Positions 7,251 through 15,347 of a DNA stretch of 22,109 nt are shown piece after piece. Numbering within the stretch: position 1 is the stretch's first letter; the number at the start of each line of letters is the position of its first letter. Below the pieces are notes generated by a model, which ran no database searches, was not told the DNA's origin, and saw only the letters and a program-made list of their open reading frames with translations. Source of the DNA: a virus. The DNA is taken from the IMG/VR virus record IMGVR_UViG_3300044638_009143, positions 1-22,109 of that record. One strand, 5' to 3'. A program made the translations under genes and the position numbers.

Positions 7251-8269
7251 ATTTTGACTCCTGTATATTTTTTCCAGTTGTTATAGAAATTGTTGTAAGA
7301 TTTGGATTCTTGCTGTGGCTCTGGTTGTTCTGTTGATAAATTATTTGTAATTCTTGGATCTTGTGTGTGTATTAATTTATTATATAATCTTTGACTTATT
7401 GCTAATCTACCTTCATTAAATAAAAATCCTATCACAAATTTTATTATTTCATCTGGTATAGAAGAGCCAGCAAAATGTTTTATTGTTGTATTAACAAGAC
7501 TGGCTATATACCAAGAGTTAAAATCAATTTGACCTATTTGTTGAAGAGAAGGGGTGGGTCTTGTATTATCTTCTTGTAATGGGCCAATTGTTGGATTTTG
7601 TATAATTCTTTTTGTTGATACAAGATGTTTTAAAACAGTATTAATATTATCTGAAGCATTCTTTTGTTGTTGAGAATTTAATTGAACATAATATGGAGTC
7701 TTAGAAAATTGAACTATACAACTATCGTATAAATTATTATAATCTTGTCCTTCTGCCGAAGACATAAGACTTCCATAATCAGGAACTACACCTATTCTTT
7801 TAGGTGCTGGTAATTGTAATGGTAATTTACCAGCCGGTGGCAATTCACCTGCAGTATCATCTTGCTGTTGTTGTGTTTTTTTACCAGAAGGTAAAGCAAG
7901 GCGAGGCTGCACAGTAGCGGATGCTGTTCCTCTTTCAACACCAGGTTCTTCAATTTCTGGTTCAATATCTATAACATCATTAGACATTGCTGTAGATGGA
8001 CGAGGAATTATTCCAGTTTGAGGTGTTTTTTCTGGCTTCTTTTCTGCTGGCTCTTTTTGTGGAACTTTATATCTTGCAAATGCTCTCCCAACACCAGCAG
8101 ATGCTTCCGGGTTTGGTTTGCGAGATATAATATTTGAAGCTTTACTTAATAATCCTTTACCAAGATCTTTTAAAGCAGAAAAAAGCTTTTCATCAATCTC
8201 TTCTTCGTTGATGAGATTGCTAAATTCCTCTTTTATAATCTGCTTTAATTCTTCTTCGGTAAGATGCAT
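7247..8269 (-). CDS. Probable internal head protein with capsid-targeting-like N-terminus (340 aa)
   Basis: No known family. Residues 1-15 (MHLTEEELKQIIKEE) follow the same pattern as two other proteins here: hydrophobic 3, Thr/Ser 4, Leu 8, Ile-Ile 11-12, Glu-Glu 14-15. An I-D-E at 25-27 fits the (L/I)xE site of gp21. Residues about 50-150 are Pro/Gln/Lys-rich and probably disordered. The C-terminal half (about 165-300) looks globular and helical (EIIKFVIGFLFNEGRLAISQ). The gene follows a similar-headed 213-residue gene by one base and overlaps gp21 by four bases (ATGA). Inference: a structural or ejected protein packaged in the prohead and trimmed by gp21. It could instead be a core protein without cleavage. 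Confidence 0.6.
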   Translation of the reverse strand: MHLTEEELKQIIKEEFSNLINEEEIDEKLFSALKDLGKGLLSKASNIISRKPNPEASAGVGRAFARYKVPQKEPAEKKPEKTPQTGIIPRPSTAMSNDVIDIEPEIEEPGVERGTASATVQPRLALPSGKKTQQQQDDTAGELPPAGKLPLQLPAPKRIGVVPDYGSLMSSAEGQDYNNLYDSCIVQFSKTPYYVQLNSQQQKNASDNINTVLKHLVSTKRIIQNPTIGPLQEDNTRPTPSLQQIGQIDFNSWYIASLVNTTIKHFAGSSIPDEIIKFVIGFLFNEGRLAISQRLYNKLIHTQDPRITNNLSTEQPEPQQESKSYNNFYNNWKKYTGVKI

Positions 8270-8270
8270 G

Positions 8271-8912
8271 CTATTCTCTTGGCATTATTCCAGATTGAGC
8301 GCCAATTGTTGGTGTTTTAATTCTTCTTCCAGAAGTGGGTGTTCCAGAAAATTTATCTTTTTGAACAATAGAATTTTCATATGTTTTTAAGAATTTTTGT
8401 TTTAATTTTTCATACCCAGTTGGATCTTGTTCTAATTTTGATAATTCTTTAGTAATAAATGTTTTATCAGCTCTTTTTCCATCATTTTCCATTTCATAAA
8501 CATATTTAATCAATCTCTCTGATGGAAGACGTTTCCCACCCTTTAAATCATCTACTGCGTTTTTGTAAGAAGTAGCTGCGGCTCCAATTCCTCTTTCTGA
8601 TGGAGTTATTCTTGATGAGCCTCGAGGAGTTATATTCGAATACATTTGAGTAACTTGATCCGATACTGCAGACACCAAATTTGTTAATGGTCTGTTTTCT
8701 TGTTTGCTTGCAGCGTTATGTAATTTGCCTAATGCTGTTTGAACGGAATCTATTTTGTTTTTTACTTCTTCATCCGAAACAAAGTCGCCAAATTGACTAT
8801 CACCTTTTCCGAGAAGTTTATCAAGAAAACCTTCGTCAAGCTCGCCCTCTTGTTGCATAGCTGCTAATTCTTCTTGAATTATTTTTTGTAATTGTTCTTT
8901 GCTTACTTTCAT
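8271..8912 (-). CDS. Probable internal head protein with capsid-targeting-like N-terminus (213 aa)
   Basis: I chose the ATG at 8912 (MKVSKEQLQKIIQEELAAM), with AAAGGAA upstream; the open frame extends 51 bases further without a signal. The first 15 residues match the motif of the next gene position by position, and L-D-E occupies residues 25-27, exactly where the neighbour has I-D-E. The rest is helical and charged, with a basic, Gly/Ser/Thr-rich C-terminus (SGTPTSGRRIKTPTIGAQSG). No enzyme motif is visible. The ATG overlaps the stop of a possible 42-codon ORF. The shared N-terminus and the location next to gp21 point to a packaged, protease-trimmed protein, but this is not proven. Confidence 0.6.
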   Translation of the reverse strand: MKVSKEQLQKIIQEELAAMQQEGELDEGFLDKLLGKGDSQFGDFVSDEEVKNKIDSVQTALGKLHNAASKQENRPLTNLVSAVSDQVTQMYSNITPRGSSRITPSERGIGAAATSYKNAVDDLKGGKRLPSERLIKYVYEMENDGKRADKTFITKELSKLEQDPTGYEKLKQKFLKTYENSIVQKDKFSGTPTSGRRIKTPTIGAQSGIMPRE

Positions 8913-9037
8913 TTTATAAATTCCTTTAAAGATAGAAGTGCGGGCGCAACCCGCACGATACAACTACCTTTGCAGCAGCGTCTTGAATTGGTTTGTGGTA
9001 AGAACCACTTGCGAACATTTTGATCTACTAAATTCAT
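8909..9037 (-). CDS. Doubtful 42-codon ORF between head genes
   Basis: ATG at 9037 is preceded by ACGAGGT at good spacing, and the stop overlaps the next start as ATGA. That is the same coupling seen at most real junctions here. The product would be 42 residues (MNLVDQNVRKWFLPQTNSRR, then CCKGSCIVRVAPALLSLKEF). Against it, the composition is odd and the 3' half is occupied by a GC-rich hairpin. A second frame over the same bases (8926-9018, starting MFASGSYHKPIQDAAAK) reads more like ordinary protein but lacks a ribosome binding site. Either a small gene, a frameshifted remnant, or simply a leader with a good ribosome binding site. Confidence 0.35.
   Translation of the reverse strand: MNLVDQNVRKWFLPQTNSRRCCKGSCIVRVAPALLSLKEFIK
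8938..8956 (-). promoter_or_regulatory. GC-rich hairpin before the 213-aa head gene
   Basis: GTGCGGG (8938-8944) and CCCGCAC (8950-8956) form a perfect seven-pair GC-rich stem around a five-base loop. It stands out in AT-rich surroundings. On the minus strand it is followed by UUCUAUCUUU, a poor terminator tail. It may be an attenuator, an RNA-processing or stability element, or part of a decayed gene. Confidence 0.4.
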
Positions 9038-9070
9038 ATATACCTCGTATACTCTATAAATATTCTCTAA

Positions 9071-9379
9071 TTAGCGTTTGTTCTTTAAATTTATTGTTAT
9101 TCCTTCATCGCTAAAACTTTTATCTAAAATATAACTGCAAAGTGATGAAATAAGGGCATATACCAAGCAGCCAATATAAAAATGTGGGAACAAACGAACG
9201 CCAGCATACCAAAAAAGCATAAACATCAAATAGCCAACATGAAATCCCATGCACATACTGCAGCGAAATAATTCGCCTAATAAACCATTTGTTGGTCTAA
9301 TCCAATTAAGTATACTGGCATAACACAATATCTGCGTTAAACCAGCACAACTTAAAATGAATACAAGTATTTTATCCAT
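9071..9379 (-). CDS. Small integral membrane protein with CxxC motif
   Basis: 102 residues with about three hydrophobic segments: residues 4-24 (ILVFILSCAGLTQILCYASI), about 48-66 (GYLMFMLFWYAGVRLF) and about 68-88 (YIGCLVYALISSLCSYIL). Between the first two lies RCSMCMGFHVG, a CxxCxGF motif like that of small phage and bacterial membrane proteins of the DUF1360 type; I offer that match from memory. The start overlaps the upstream stop as TAATG, so it is coupled to the 189-residue protein. Role unknown. Presence of a membrane protein inside the head block is notable, because T4 prohead assembly begins at the inner membrane, but a link is only a guess. Confidence 0.65.
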   Translation of the reverse strand: MDKILVFILSCAGLTQILCYASILNWIRPTNGLLGELFRCSMCMGFHVGYLMFMLFWYAGVRLFPHFYIGCLVYALISSLCSYILDKSFSDEGITINLKNKR

Positions 9380-9948
9380 TATAGACCATAAGCATAACGA
9401 CGAACCTGATGAATTGGCACTGAGCCTTTTTCTTGAGCCGCAGAAACATCTCCAAGTTCTGTGCTTTCTTTATCATCTGGTTCTGTCATTCTATCTGTAT
9501 AAGTATCATCAATTGCTTTCTGATATACAACAGATGGTTTTTCACTATCAATCCATTTTGAAATCAACATTAACATTAGTTCATCAATAGGTAATTCTTG
9601 TGCTGATTTTATTATTTTGCATTCCAAAGAACCATAAACATTACTACCAGAAACACTATCTGGACTTACAACGCCTTTTTTAACAAGATATTTCATTAAA
9701 CGATCTTGCGTTTGATAGATGTGATCATCAAAATTATCTTTTGAAAAGGCTATAACTTTTTTCTTCTCTGGCATTATTACAATATCAATATCTGGATGAT
9801 CTGAAACAATAAAATCACCATCAAGAGTTCTTCTTACTTTTAATTTAACAGTAAAAATGTGTTTTGGCTTTTTCTGTTCTGGTTCTGCGCCAAGTGCTTG
9901 ATCTGGTTGTGGATCATCATCTGTTATTTTTACATTAATATCAGCCAT
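9379..9948 (-). CDS. Conserved-type hypothetical protein in the portal-protease interval
   Basis: 189 residues, no recognised family. The N-terminal 30 are acidic and Pro-rich. Residues about 30-90 are β-rich and basic (HIFTVKLKVRRTLDGDFIVS, VIMPEKKKVIAFSKDNFDDH), and the C-terminal 70 are helical then charged. It overlaps the preceding gene by eight bases, has AGGAAAA before its ATG, and is coupled to the membrane protein downstream. Its place between gp20 and gp21 corresponds to where T4 has the small prohead core genes 67 and 68, so a head-assembly role is plausible by position only. Confidence 0.6.
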   Translation of the reverse strand: MADINVKITDDDPQPDQALGAEPEQKKPKHIFTVKLKVRRTLDGDFIVSDHPDIDIVIMPEKKKVIAFSKDNFDDHIYQTQDRLMKYLVKKGVVSPDSVSGSNVYGSLECKIIKSAQELPIDELMLMLISKWIDSEKPSVVYQKAIDDTYTDRMTEPDDKESTELGDVSAAQEKGSVPIHQVRRYAYGL

Positions 9949-10786
9949 TTGTATTGTTTTCCTGAGAATTTATTTCTTTTATCAAACTTTGTATTTTTAA
10001 AATTTCTTGAACCATCTTTTCATCAACGCTTCTTTTATTATATTCTTCTACTTTTTTCAGAACAATATTTGTTTTCTCATTTAAGAATTTATCTTCTGAT
10101 ATTTGTTTTGAACTTATTGATTCTTTTAGTGATAATTTTATTCTTTCTAATTCTTCGTTTAAGAATAGTTTAAATTCAATACCATTATCGGCAAAACTCA
10201 TTACATATTTTGTTAATAATTCTTTTTGCTCTTTTAATAGGCTTTCGCCGTATTGTTTGTTGAATTTATTGACGAACAATTTATAAGTTAATGCATCAAG
10301 TGTTTGCAGTTTTTCCCTTTCAGCATTTTCTGGTGAACAAGTCATTTTTGATACAACTGCGCTTTCAAGAAGCACTTTTTCTTTTATTCCAACAGTATTA
10401 TTAAATATTTGTGAAAGGGTTGCTAAATTTTTATAATCTGGAACAAAAGTATTAAAAATCTTTCCATTTGAAAACTTATTCAATACATTTATTAATCTTG
10501 TTTGTTCGTTAAAGATTTTACTCTTATCAAGCATTTCATATTGATACTTTGCTTCGTTTAGCAGTTTTTCTGCTAAATTTGTTTGCATTTCATAAGACTC
10601 ATTAACAGACTTATAGAGGTCTAATTCTTTTTTTAAAATTTTATCTTTTGAGAAAAATACCTTACAAACATTGAGAAGAAATTTTTTATTTTGTTCTTTC
10701 TTTTCAAGAATTGAATTTGTTATTTCACGAACAATAACTTCATATAGGAAAGCAGTATTTCTTTTCTTGTTATGTTTACTCTTCAT
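9941..10786 (-). CDS. Helical head-region protein following the portal (281 aa)
   Basis: Lys/Glu/Asn-rich and almost entirely helical by eye. The start is uncertain: ATG 10786 (MKSKHNKKRNTAFLYEVIVR) has AAGGA upstream and gives a short overlap with the portal gene. ATG 10807 (adding MQQGKKQ) has GGAG at better spacing. I prefer 10786 because proteins of this kind that I recall from T4-like phages begin at MKSKxxKKRNTAFLYE. There is no enzymatic motif. Position directly after gp20, where T4 has core genes 67/68, suggests a prohead core or portal-associated role. The overlap and continuity imply co-translation with gp20. Confidence 0.65.
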   Translation of the reverse strand: MKSKHNKKRNTAFLYEVIVREITNSILEKKEQNKKFLLNVCKVFFSKDKILKKELDLYKSVNESYEMQTNLAEKLLNEAKYQYEMLDKSKIFNEQTRLINVLNKFSNGKIFNTFVPDYKNLATLSQIFNNTVGIKEKVLLESAVVSKMTCSPENAEREKLQTLDALTYKLFVNKFNKQYGESLLKEQKELLTKYVMSFADNGIEFKLFLNEELERIKLSLKESISSKQISEDKFLNEKTNIVLKKVEEYNKRSVDEKMVQEILKIQSLIKEINSQENNTNG

Positions 10787-12899
10787 TTGTTTCTTTCCTT
10801 GTTGCATTTTTCTTCTCCAAAGAACTCAGTAATTTTTTCAAACTATCACCATTCTCCATAATCTTTTTTTCAACTGGATTTTCGTCTTTTGTCTCGTTTG
10901 ATTCTGTAATTATTTCTTTACTATAACTATTTTCATATTCTTCATAAATACCATTACCAAGACCAAATAAATCTTGTGCTCCAGAACCCATGACATTTCG
11001 CATGGAACCGCCACCTAATTCTTTACTAAATTTAGATTGATAGTTCCTCGTTCTTGCACCTGCAGGTCTTTTATCCCCACCACGATATTTTACTGGAAGA
11101 TACATTTTTCCACGCGATGCTGGCGTAGAAGTTAATCTATCATCTCGTTTTCCTGGTGCTGCTAATAATGGACTTGTTTTTTCTCCACCACCAGCTTCTG
11201 CACCAGCGGGAGGTGTTTCAGCGCCACCAGTTGGTGTAGGTGCTGCTCCACCAGCGGCTTCAGGTTCCGCTCCAAGAGCACCTAAATCTATACCACCAGT
11301 ATCTCCACCAGTTGGCGCACCACCACCAGTTGCTAATCCACCACCACCAGCAGCCAATCCTGCATCTTGATCTCCAGCAGCAGCTTGAGCTTCAGTGCCA
11401 GATTTTTCAACAGCGGCTTTAAATTTAAAGTCAAAGAACATTTCGCGTTGATTGCGTAGGAATTCTTCATCGGACATACCAAAGATTTTCTTGGCAACCC
11501 AACGCTTGCTAAAATATCCTTCAGTTGCAGCACTTGCAACTTCAAACTTTGTTTTCCAAGTTTCAAGTTCTTGTAATTCAGCAATCTTACTTGGATTGTT
11601 TAATCTTAATTTAAATTTAATAAGGTCTTCATTTCTATAACCAAGAACGAAAAGATGAATAATACCAATCTTTTCTAATTCGCTGATAACAGATCTTTGA
11701 AGGCGCTGAATTGTTCTTGAGAAACGAATATCTTTTTGTGCAAGAGTTGTTTTATCTTCTTCTCCACCTTCACCGCGAGCAAGATAAGATTGTGGAATTT
11801 TAATGGCAGAAAATAGTTTATCTCGTAGATATTTCACATCATCAATATCACCAGTATATTGACCGCCAGCAAGACTTTCAATCTTTGTTGATTGCTGACC
11901 GCGAACTGGAATGAAGTAATCTTCTTCTATTGAAAGAGGATTGTAGCGCAAATCTACACGGCCAGTCTTTTCATCAACAACTTGGTTGCGTTTTAATGCA
12001 GTCATTGCTTTTTGCATGAATTGTTCAACATCATTTGGAGCAACATTACCAACATCAACATAGAAAACACGGCGTTCAGCTGAACGAACAATACGATAGG
12101 CCATCATGGCATCTTCTAATAGTGTTAATTGACGCCAAATACGACGGGCCGCTTCCAGTATACTTGTTCCATATGGAGCATATTTATCGTTTCCAAGAAT
12201 ACGGAAATGACCCATCTGCCAATTTTCAAAAGTCATGCCACCACTATTCCACTGGAATTGGACATAGTTTGGATTTTTTTCATCTTCACCTTCAATACGT
12301 TCAACTTCATAAGGGGGAATACCAATAGCATTTTTAATACCATCTTTATCGTCAATATCAAGATAAAGAAAGAAGTCGCCAAACTTACACATTGTTCGGC
12401 ACCAGCCGAAAAGGTTAAATTCAATATTTAAAATATCATAGTAAAGACCGTTTAAGACATTTTTAATTTCTTCATTTGGACAATCAATTGTTAATACTTT
12501 TTCTAATGAATTGCTTGTTGTCATTTCATCGGCATAAATATCAAGTGCTGATGCAATTTCTGGAGTGTATTCCATTTGTTCAAAATCAACATATCTTTCA
12601 GCACGGTTTTGATTAGCCATGCTTTGCGACTGAACGAAATCAAAAGGATTATATGAGGATTTTTTAAACTGCTGACCTTGAGCAGATTGAAATTTATACT
12701 TATCTAATCTACGACGGCGTTCGCTTTTATAATTTTGTTGACGACGATTAACAATTGGGCCAGAAAATAACTTTGTTAATCTTTTGAAAAGGTTATTTTG
12801 TGGATTGTAAGGGCTGCGATCTTGATTGACATTTCCTCTACGAGAGGGGATCATATTTCTATAATCATTTTTATTTACTGGTTTATTATTATCTGGCAT
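10776..12899 (-). CDS. 20: Portal vertex protein gp20 with long C-terminal extension
   Basis: Forms the dodecameric ring through which DNA is packaged and ejected. The core (about residues 80-500) shows T4 portal features: YTPEIASALDIYADEMTT, FGWCRTMCKFGDFFLYLDID, DKYAPYGTSILEAARRIWRQ, LLEDAMMAYRIVRSAERRVF, FSAIKIPQSYLARGEGGEED and TLAQKDIRFSRTIQRLQRSV. At 707 residues it is about 180 longer than T4 gp20 (about 524). The extra part is a Gly/Ala/Pro-rich linker (about 515-585), then a basic segment (KMYLPVKYRGGDKRPAGART) and an acidic helical tail ending at ATRKETNEE. AAGGGA precedes the ATG, which lies five bases after the gp17 stop. T4 genes 18 and 19 are absent between 17 and 20 here. Family call is firm; the extension's role is unknown. 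Confidence 0.95.
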   Translation of the reverse strand: MPDNNKPVNKNDYRNMIPSRRGNVNQDRSPYNPQNNLFKRLTKLFSGPIVNRRQQNYKSERRRRLDKYKFQSAQGQQFKKSSYNPFDFVQSQSMANQNRAERYVDFEQMEYTPEIASALDIYADEMTTSNSLEKVLTIDCPNEEIKNVLNGLYYDILNIEFNLFGWCRTMCKFGDFFLYLDIDDKDGIKNAIGIPPYEVERIEGEDEKNPNYVQFQWNSGGMTFENWQMGHFRILGNDKYAPYGTSILEAARRIWRQLTLLEDAMMAYRIVRSAERRVFYVDVGNVAPNDVEQFMQKAMTALKRNQVVDEKTGRVDLRYNPLSIEEDYFIPVRGQQSTKIESLAGGQYTGDIDDVKYLRDKLFSAIKIPQSYLARGEGGEEDKTTLAQKDIRFSRTIQRLQRSVISELEKIGIIHLFVLGYRNEDLIKFKLRLNNPSKIAELQELETWKTKFEVASAATEGYFSKRWVAKKIFGMSDEEFLRNQREMFFDFKFKAAVEKSGTEAQAAAGDQDAGLAAGGGGLATGGGAPTGGDTGGIDLGALGAEPEAAGGAAPTPTGGAETPPAGAEAGGGEKTSPLLAAPGKRDDRLTSTPASRGKMYLPVKYRGGDKRPAGARTRNYQSKFSKELGGGSMRNVMGSGAQDLFGLGNGIYEEYENSYSKEIITESNETKDENPVEKKIMENGDSLKKLLSSLEKKNATRKETNEE

Positions 12900-12904
12900 T
12901 TATT

Positions 12905-14503
12905 TTATCCCTTATATAACCAATCATACATTTTATAAAATTCTTTAAGTTCTTTCAAGTTAACTTTTTGCTCGTCTAACGAGTAGTTTTTATTATAACC
13001 GATTTGACCTGGAATTTTAGTCTGCACTCTTACGTTAGCCATGGTTATAGCATTAAACATTGCCTTTGTATACTCAACATCTCGCTGAGAAGTTGCTAAA
13101 GCAGTATCTCTAACCCAACAAGCAATAGCCATAGACATAGTTAGATCATCATTTCTATTTTTCATTGCTTCTGGACGTCCGTTATTCCATACGAAAGTTG
13201 ATAGTTCTTCGGCTAAACGATTTGAATATACTTTAATTATTTTATTTCTTATAAATTCTTCAAGTTTAGCAACAATAAGTGGTCGTGTTTTACCGGTTGT
13301 TGTAAATCCTGGAACACTATTTGTCATGCTTTCTGCTTGCACTTGTTCAACGAATTCGTGAGTTGATTTAACTGAATAATAAAGATTTGGATATTGGCGT
13401 TCAATTAATTTTTCAAGAACATTATAGCCAATATTATTATTTTCTACAACAAGAAGTGCTCGGTTATATTCCTTGCCAGTTTGCAACAACATATCGGCAT
13501 AAATATCTGGTGCTAATTTACCTTGATATTCTGCAACTTGTTCCATTGTTTCAAGTTTAATAACATGAAAAGCAGAATAGTCTTTTCCATCACCGCGAGC
13601 AACATCGGCAACCATTAAATATGTAAACTCTGGTTTTGCTTCTTCCCATATCCAATAGTTGCGATCAAAGCCTGTGCGATATTTTGGTTCAACAATATTT
13701 TTTCTTATATCTTCCAGATCTTGAGAAGAAATGACGCCTTCACCAGAAGCATTAAAACTGCATTCATATTCTTGCGCTATGTCGCGCCTATTCATATTAC
13801 GAGTTGCAGCCTCAAACCAATCGCGATTACGGTCTGGGTGTGCATCCCAATTTAATTTAATTGCATGAAAATCATTTAATCCATTTTCAGCATTTGTATA
13901 AGTTTCATGAAACCAATTACCAACACCATTTGGAGTTGAAATAGCAATACAGCGACCACCTGTTGATAGTGTTGGGAATATACTCTTCCACAAATCTTCC
14001 ATACCATCAACGAATGCTGCTTCATCAATAACGAGCAAACTAAGCGCTTCTGAACGACCTGAATCTTCACTTGTTGAAGCAGCCTTGATCCATGAACCGT
14101 TATTCAATTCAAAACTGTTTCTATTGTCTATATTTATTTCAGCAATACGCAACCAATCTGGAACATTCTTGATCATCTTTTTAACTTTTTTAACAAGATT
14201 TGCCGCAACATCAAGCTTAGTTGCAACAACAAGAACGCTCTTTTGGCGACGGAAAAGCAACATCCAAGCAATATAACCCGCAACAGCGGTTGATAAACCA
14301 AGCTGGCGGGCTTTTAGAACTATATTAAAACGGAAATCTTCAAAATCTTTTATGGTTTCACTTTGATAGCCATAAAGACCGAATGGTATTAAGCCTTTTT
14401 CCGGGTGAGCAATCTTACAAAAGTTGTTAATAAAGTATGTCGGATCGCGACCACACTTTTTTATTTCTTCTTTAACTTGATCTTTTGTAAGAACATAACT
14501 CAT
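12905..14503 (-). CDS. 17: Large terminase subunit gp17 (DNA packaging ATPase-nuclease)
   Basis: Motor that pumps DNA through the portal and cuts the concatemer. The N-terminal ATPase has a Walker A of the T4 type (ARQLGLST, about residues 65-72; T4 has RQLGKTT), Walker B LLVIDEAAF (156-164) and coupling motif AISTPNG (187-193). The C-terminal RNase H-like nuclease has its acidic triad in VADVARGDGKDYS (Asp300), LLVVENNN (Glu354) and RNDDLTMSM (Asp452/453). At 532 residues it is shorter than T4 gp17 (610). The Walker A has Leu where T4 has Lys; deviant P-loops are common in terminases, where an earlier Arg or Lys may substitute. The start lies three bases after the preceding stop with only a weak ribosome binding site, so it is probably coupled. 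The family is certain. Confidence 0.97.
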   Translation of the reverse strand: MSYVLTKDQVKEEIKKCGRDPTYFINNFCKIAHPEKGLIPFGLYGYQSETIKDFEDFRFNIVLKARQLGLSTAVAGYIAWMLLFRRQKSVLVVATKLDVAANLVKKVKKMIKNVPDWLRIAEINIDNRNSFELNNGSWIKAASTSEDSGRSEALSLLVIDEAAFVDGMEDLWKSIFPTLSTGGRCIAISTPNGVGNWFHETYTNAENGLNDFHAIKLNWDAHPDRNRDWFEAATRNMNRRDIAQEYECSFNASGEGVISSQDLEDIRKNIVEPKYRTGFDRNYWIWEEAKPEFTYLMVADVARGDGKDYSAFHVIKLETMEQVAEYQGKLAPDIYADMLLQTGKEYNRALLVVENNNIGYNVLEKLIERQYPNLYYSVKSTHEFVEQVQAESMTNSVPGFTTTGKTRPLIVAKLEEFIRNKIIKVYSNRLAEELSTFVWNNGRPEAMKNRNDDLTMSMAIACWVRDTALATSQRDVEYTKAMFNAITMANVRVQTKIPGQIGYNKNYSLDEQKVNLKELKEFYKMYDWLYKG

Positions 14504-14506
14504 ATA

Positions 14507-14794
14507 TCATCTTATTTTGATTTCTAATTTATCTTTATTTGGTTTTGGTTCTATAACACCATTGCCTTTTTTGATAATCTGATCTTCCTCAACATCGTTT
14601 TCTTCTAATTTCCCATCTTCAGCCTGCTGAAGAATTCCTTCTGGATTTTTTACATTTCCATTTTCATCAGTTGGAACAGGTTTTTCTGTTGATGGAGCAT
14701 TTAAATCTTCTCCACTTATATCAAAAGTATTTTTTTCGTGAAGTTCAACTTCTTCACGAATAATTTGTAGTAATCGTGATTTAGTTATTTTCAT
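14507..14794 (-). CDS. Small acidic protein with capsid-targeting-like N-terminus (95 aa)
   Basis: ATG at 14794 (MKITKSRLLQIIREEVELHE) is chosen because AGGTGG lies upstream and the start overlaps the preceding stop as ATGA; the frame is open to 14821 without a better signal. The first 15 residues have Ser/Thr 4, Leu 8, Ile-Ile 11-12 and Glu-Glu 14-15, the same spacing as the two proteins next to gp21. L-H-E at 18-20 is a possible gp21 site. The remainder is acidic, Asn/Pro/Lys-rich and probably disordered, with no fold visible. It sits just before gp17. It might be an internal capsid protein, or a packaging accessory; I see nothing that makes it a small terminase. Confidence 0.6.
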   Translation of the reverse strand: MKITKSRLLQIIREEVELHEKNTFDISGEDLNAPSTEKPVPTDENGNVKNPEGILQQAEDGKLEENDVEEDQIIKKGNGVIEPKPNKDKLEIKIR

Positions 14795-15321
14795 TTTTTT
14801 AATCCACCTAATTTCAACCACTTCTGTAATTGTTCTGCTCGCTCAACATCTTTTTTGTCTTCTAATTTTGGCATATCAATACCGCCAATTTTATAATGAC
14901 ATTGTGCTGTAACGAAAACTCTTATTCTTGAGGTTTCTTCAACGAGCATCTTAATATCGCCGTGTTTTTGAACTGATAATTCTTTACCAGTAACTTTTTT
15001 AAATTCTTTCTTGAGATATTTAAGTGCTTCAGCAATATGGTCTTCAACTTGTTCTCCAAGTTTTGGACTATGTGCTTCTTCCAACTTTAATTCTGAGTGA
15101 TAACTGATGATGAGGCAAGGAAACGAACCATCTTTATCCGCATGATGCGTTACTCTGGCGCGAAAACCATCAAGGAGACGGCAATCACAGCTTGTGAATG
15201 CAGGAACTTCTTCACGGCGTAAACCGGCTTTTTTTAATTCGCCTTTTTCATCGCGAGCACCATCATAAGTTTGTGCCATTACTTGGGAAATTCCCTTTAT
15301 TACATCCATTAATTCAGCCAT
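14791..15321 (-). CDS. Conserved-type protein upstream of terminase, unknown function
   Basis: 176 residues, mixed α/β. Visible elements: an N-terminal helix (MAELMDVIKGISQVMAQTYD), a strand in a Cys/His-containing stretch (SFPCLIISYHSELKLEE), a long charged helix (VEDHIAEALKYLKKEFKKVT), then paired strands (SRIRVFVTAQCHYKIGGIDM) and a C-terminal helix. AAGGAGAC precedes the ATG. By position it could be compared with T4 small terminase gp16 (164 residues), but the α/β pattern does not look like gp16, which is largely helical. I therefore do not call it that. Similar proteins near gp17 in other T4-like phages are familiar to me as hypothetical. Confidence 0.6.
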   Translation of the reverse strand: MAELMDVIKGISQVMAQTYDGARDEKGELKKAGLRREEVPAFTSCDCRLLDGFRARVTHHADKDGSFPCLIISYHSELKLEEAHSPKLGEQVEDHIAEALKYLKKEFKKVTGKELSVQKHGDIKMLVEETSRIRVFVTAQCHYKIGGIDMPKLEDKKDVERAEQLQKWLKLGGLKK

Positions 15322-15347
15322 TAATACCGTCTCCTTGTGGTTTTATA

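Noticed and set aside
9055-9062. TATAAATA, the T4 late promoter consensus
   Set aside because: It lies on the plus strand, with no plus-strand gene downstream; in an AT-rich genome an isolated octamer is expected by chance.
14791-15321. Small terminase gp16
   Set aside because: The position is suggestive, but the predicted α/β pattern and lack of any recognisable gp16 motif do not support it.
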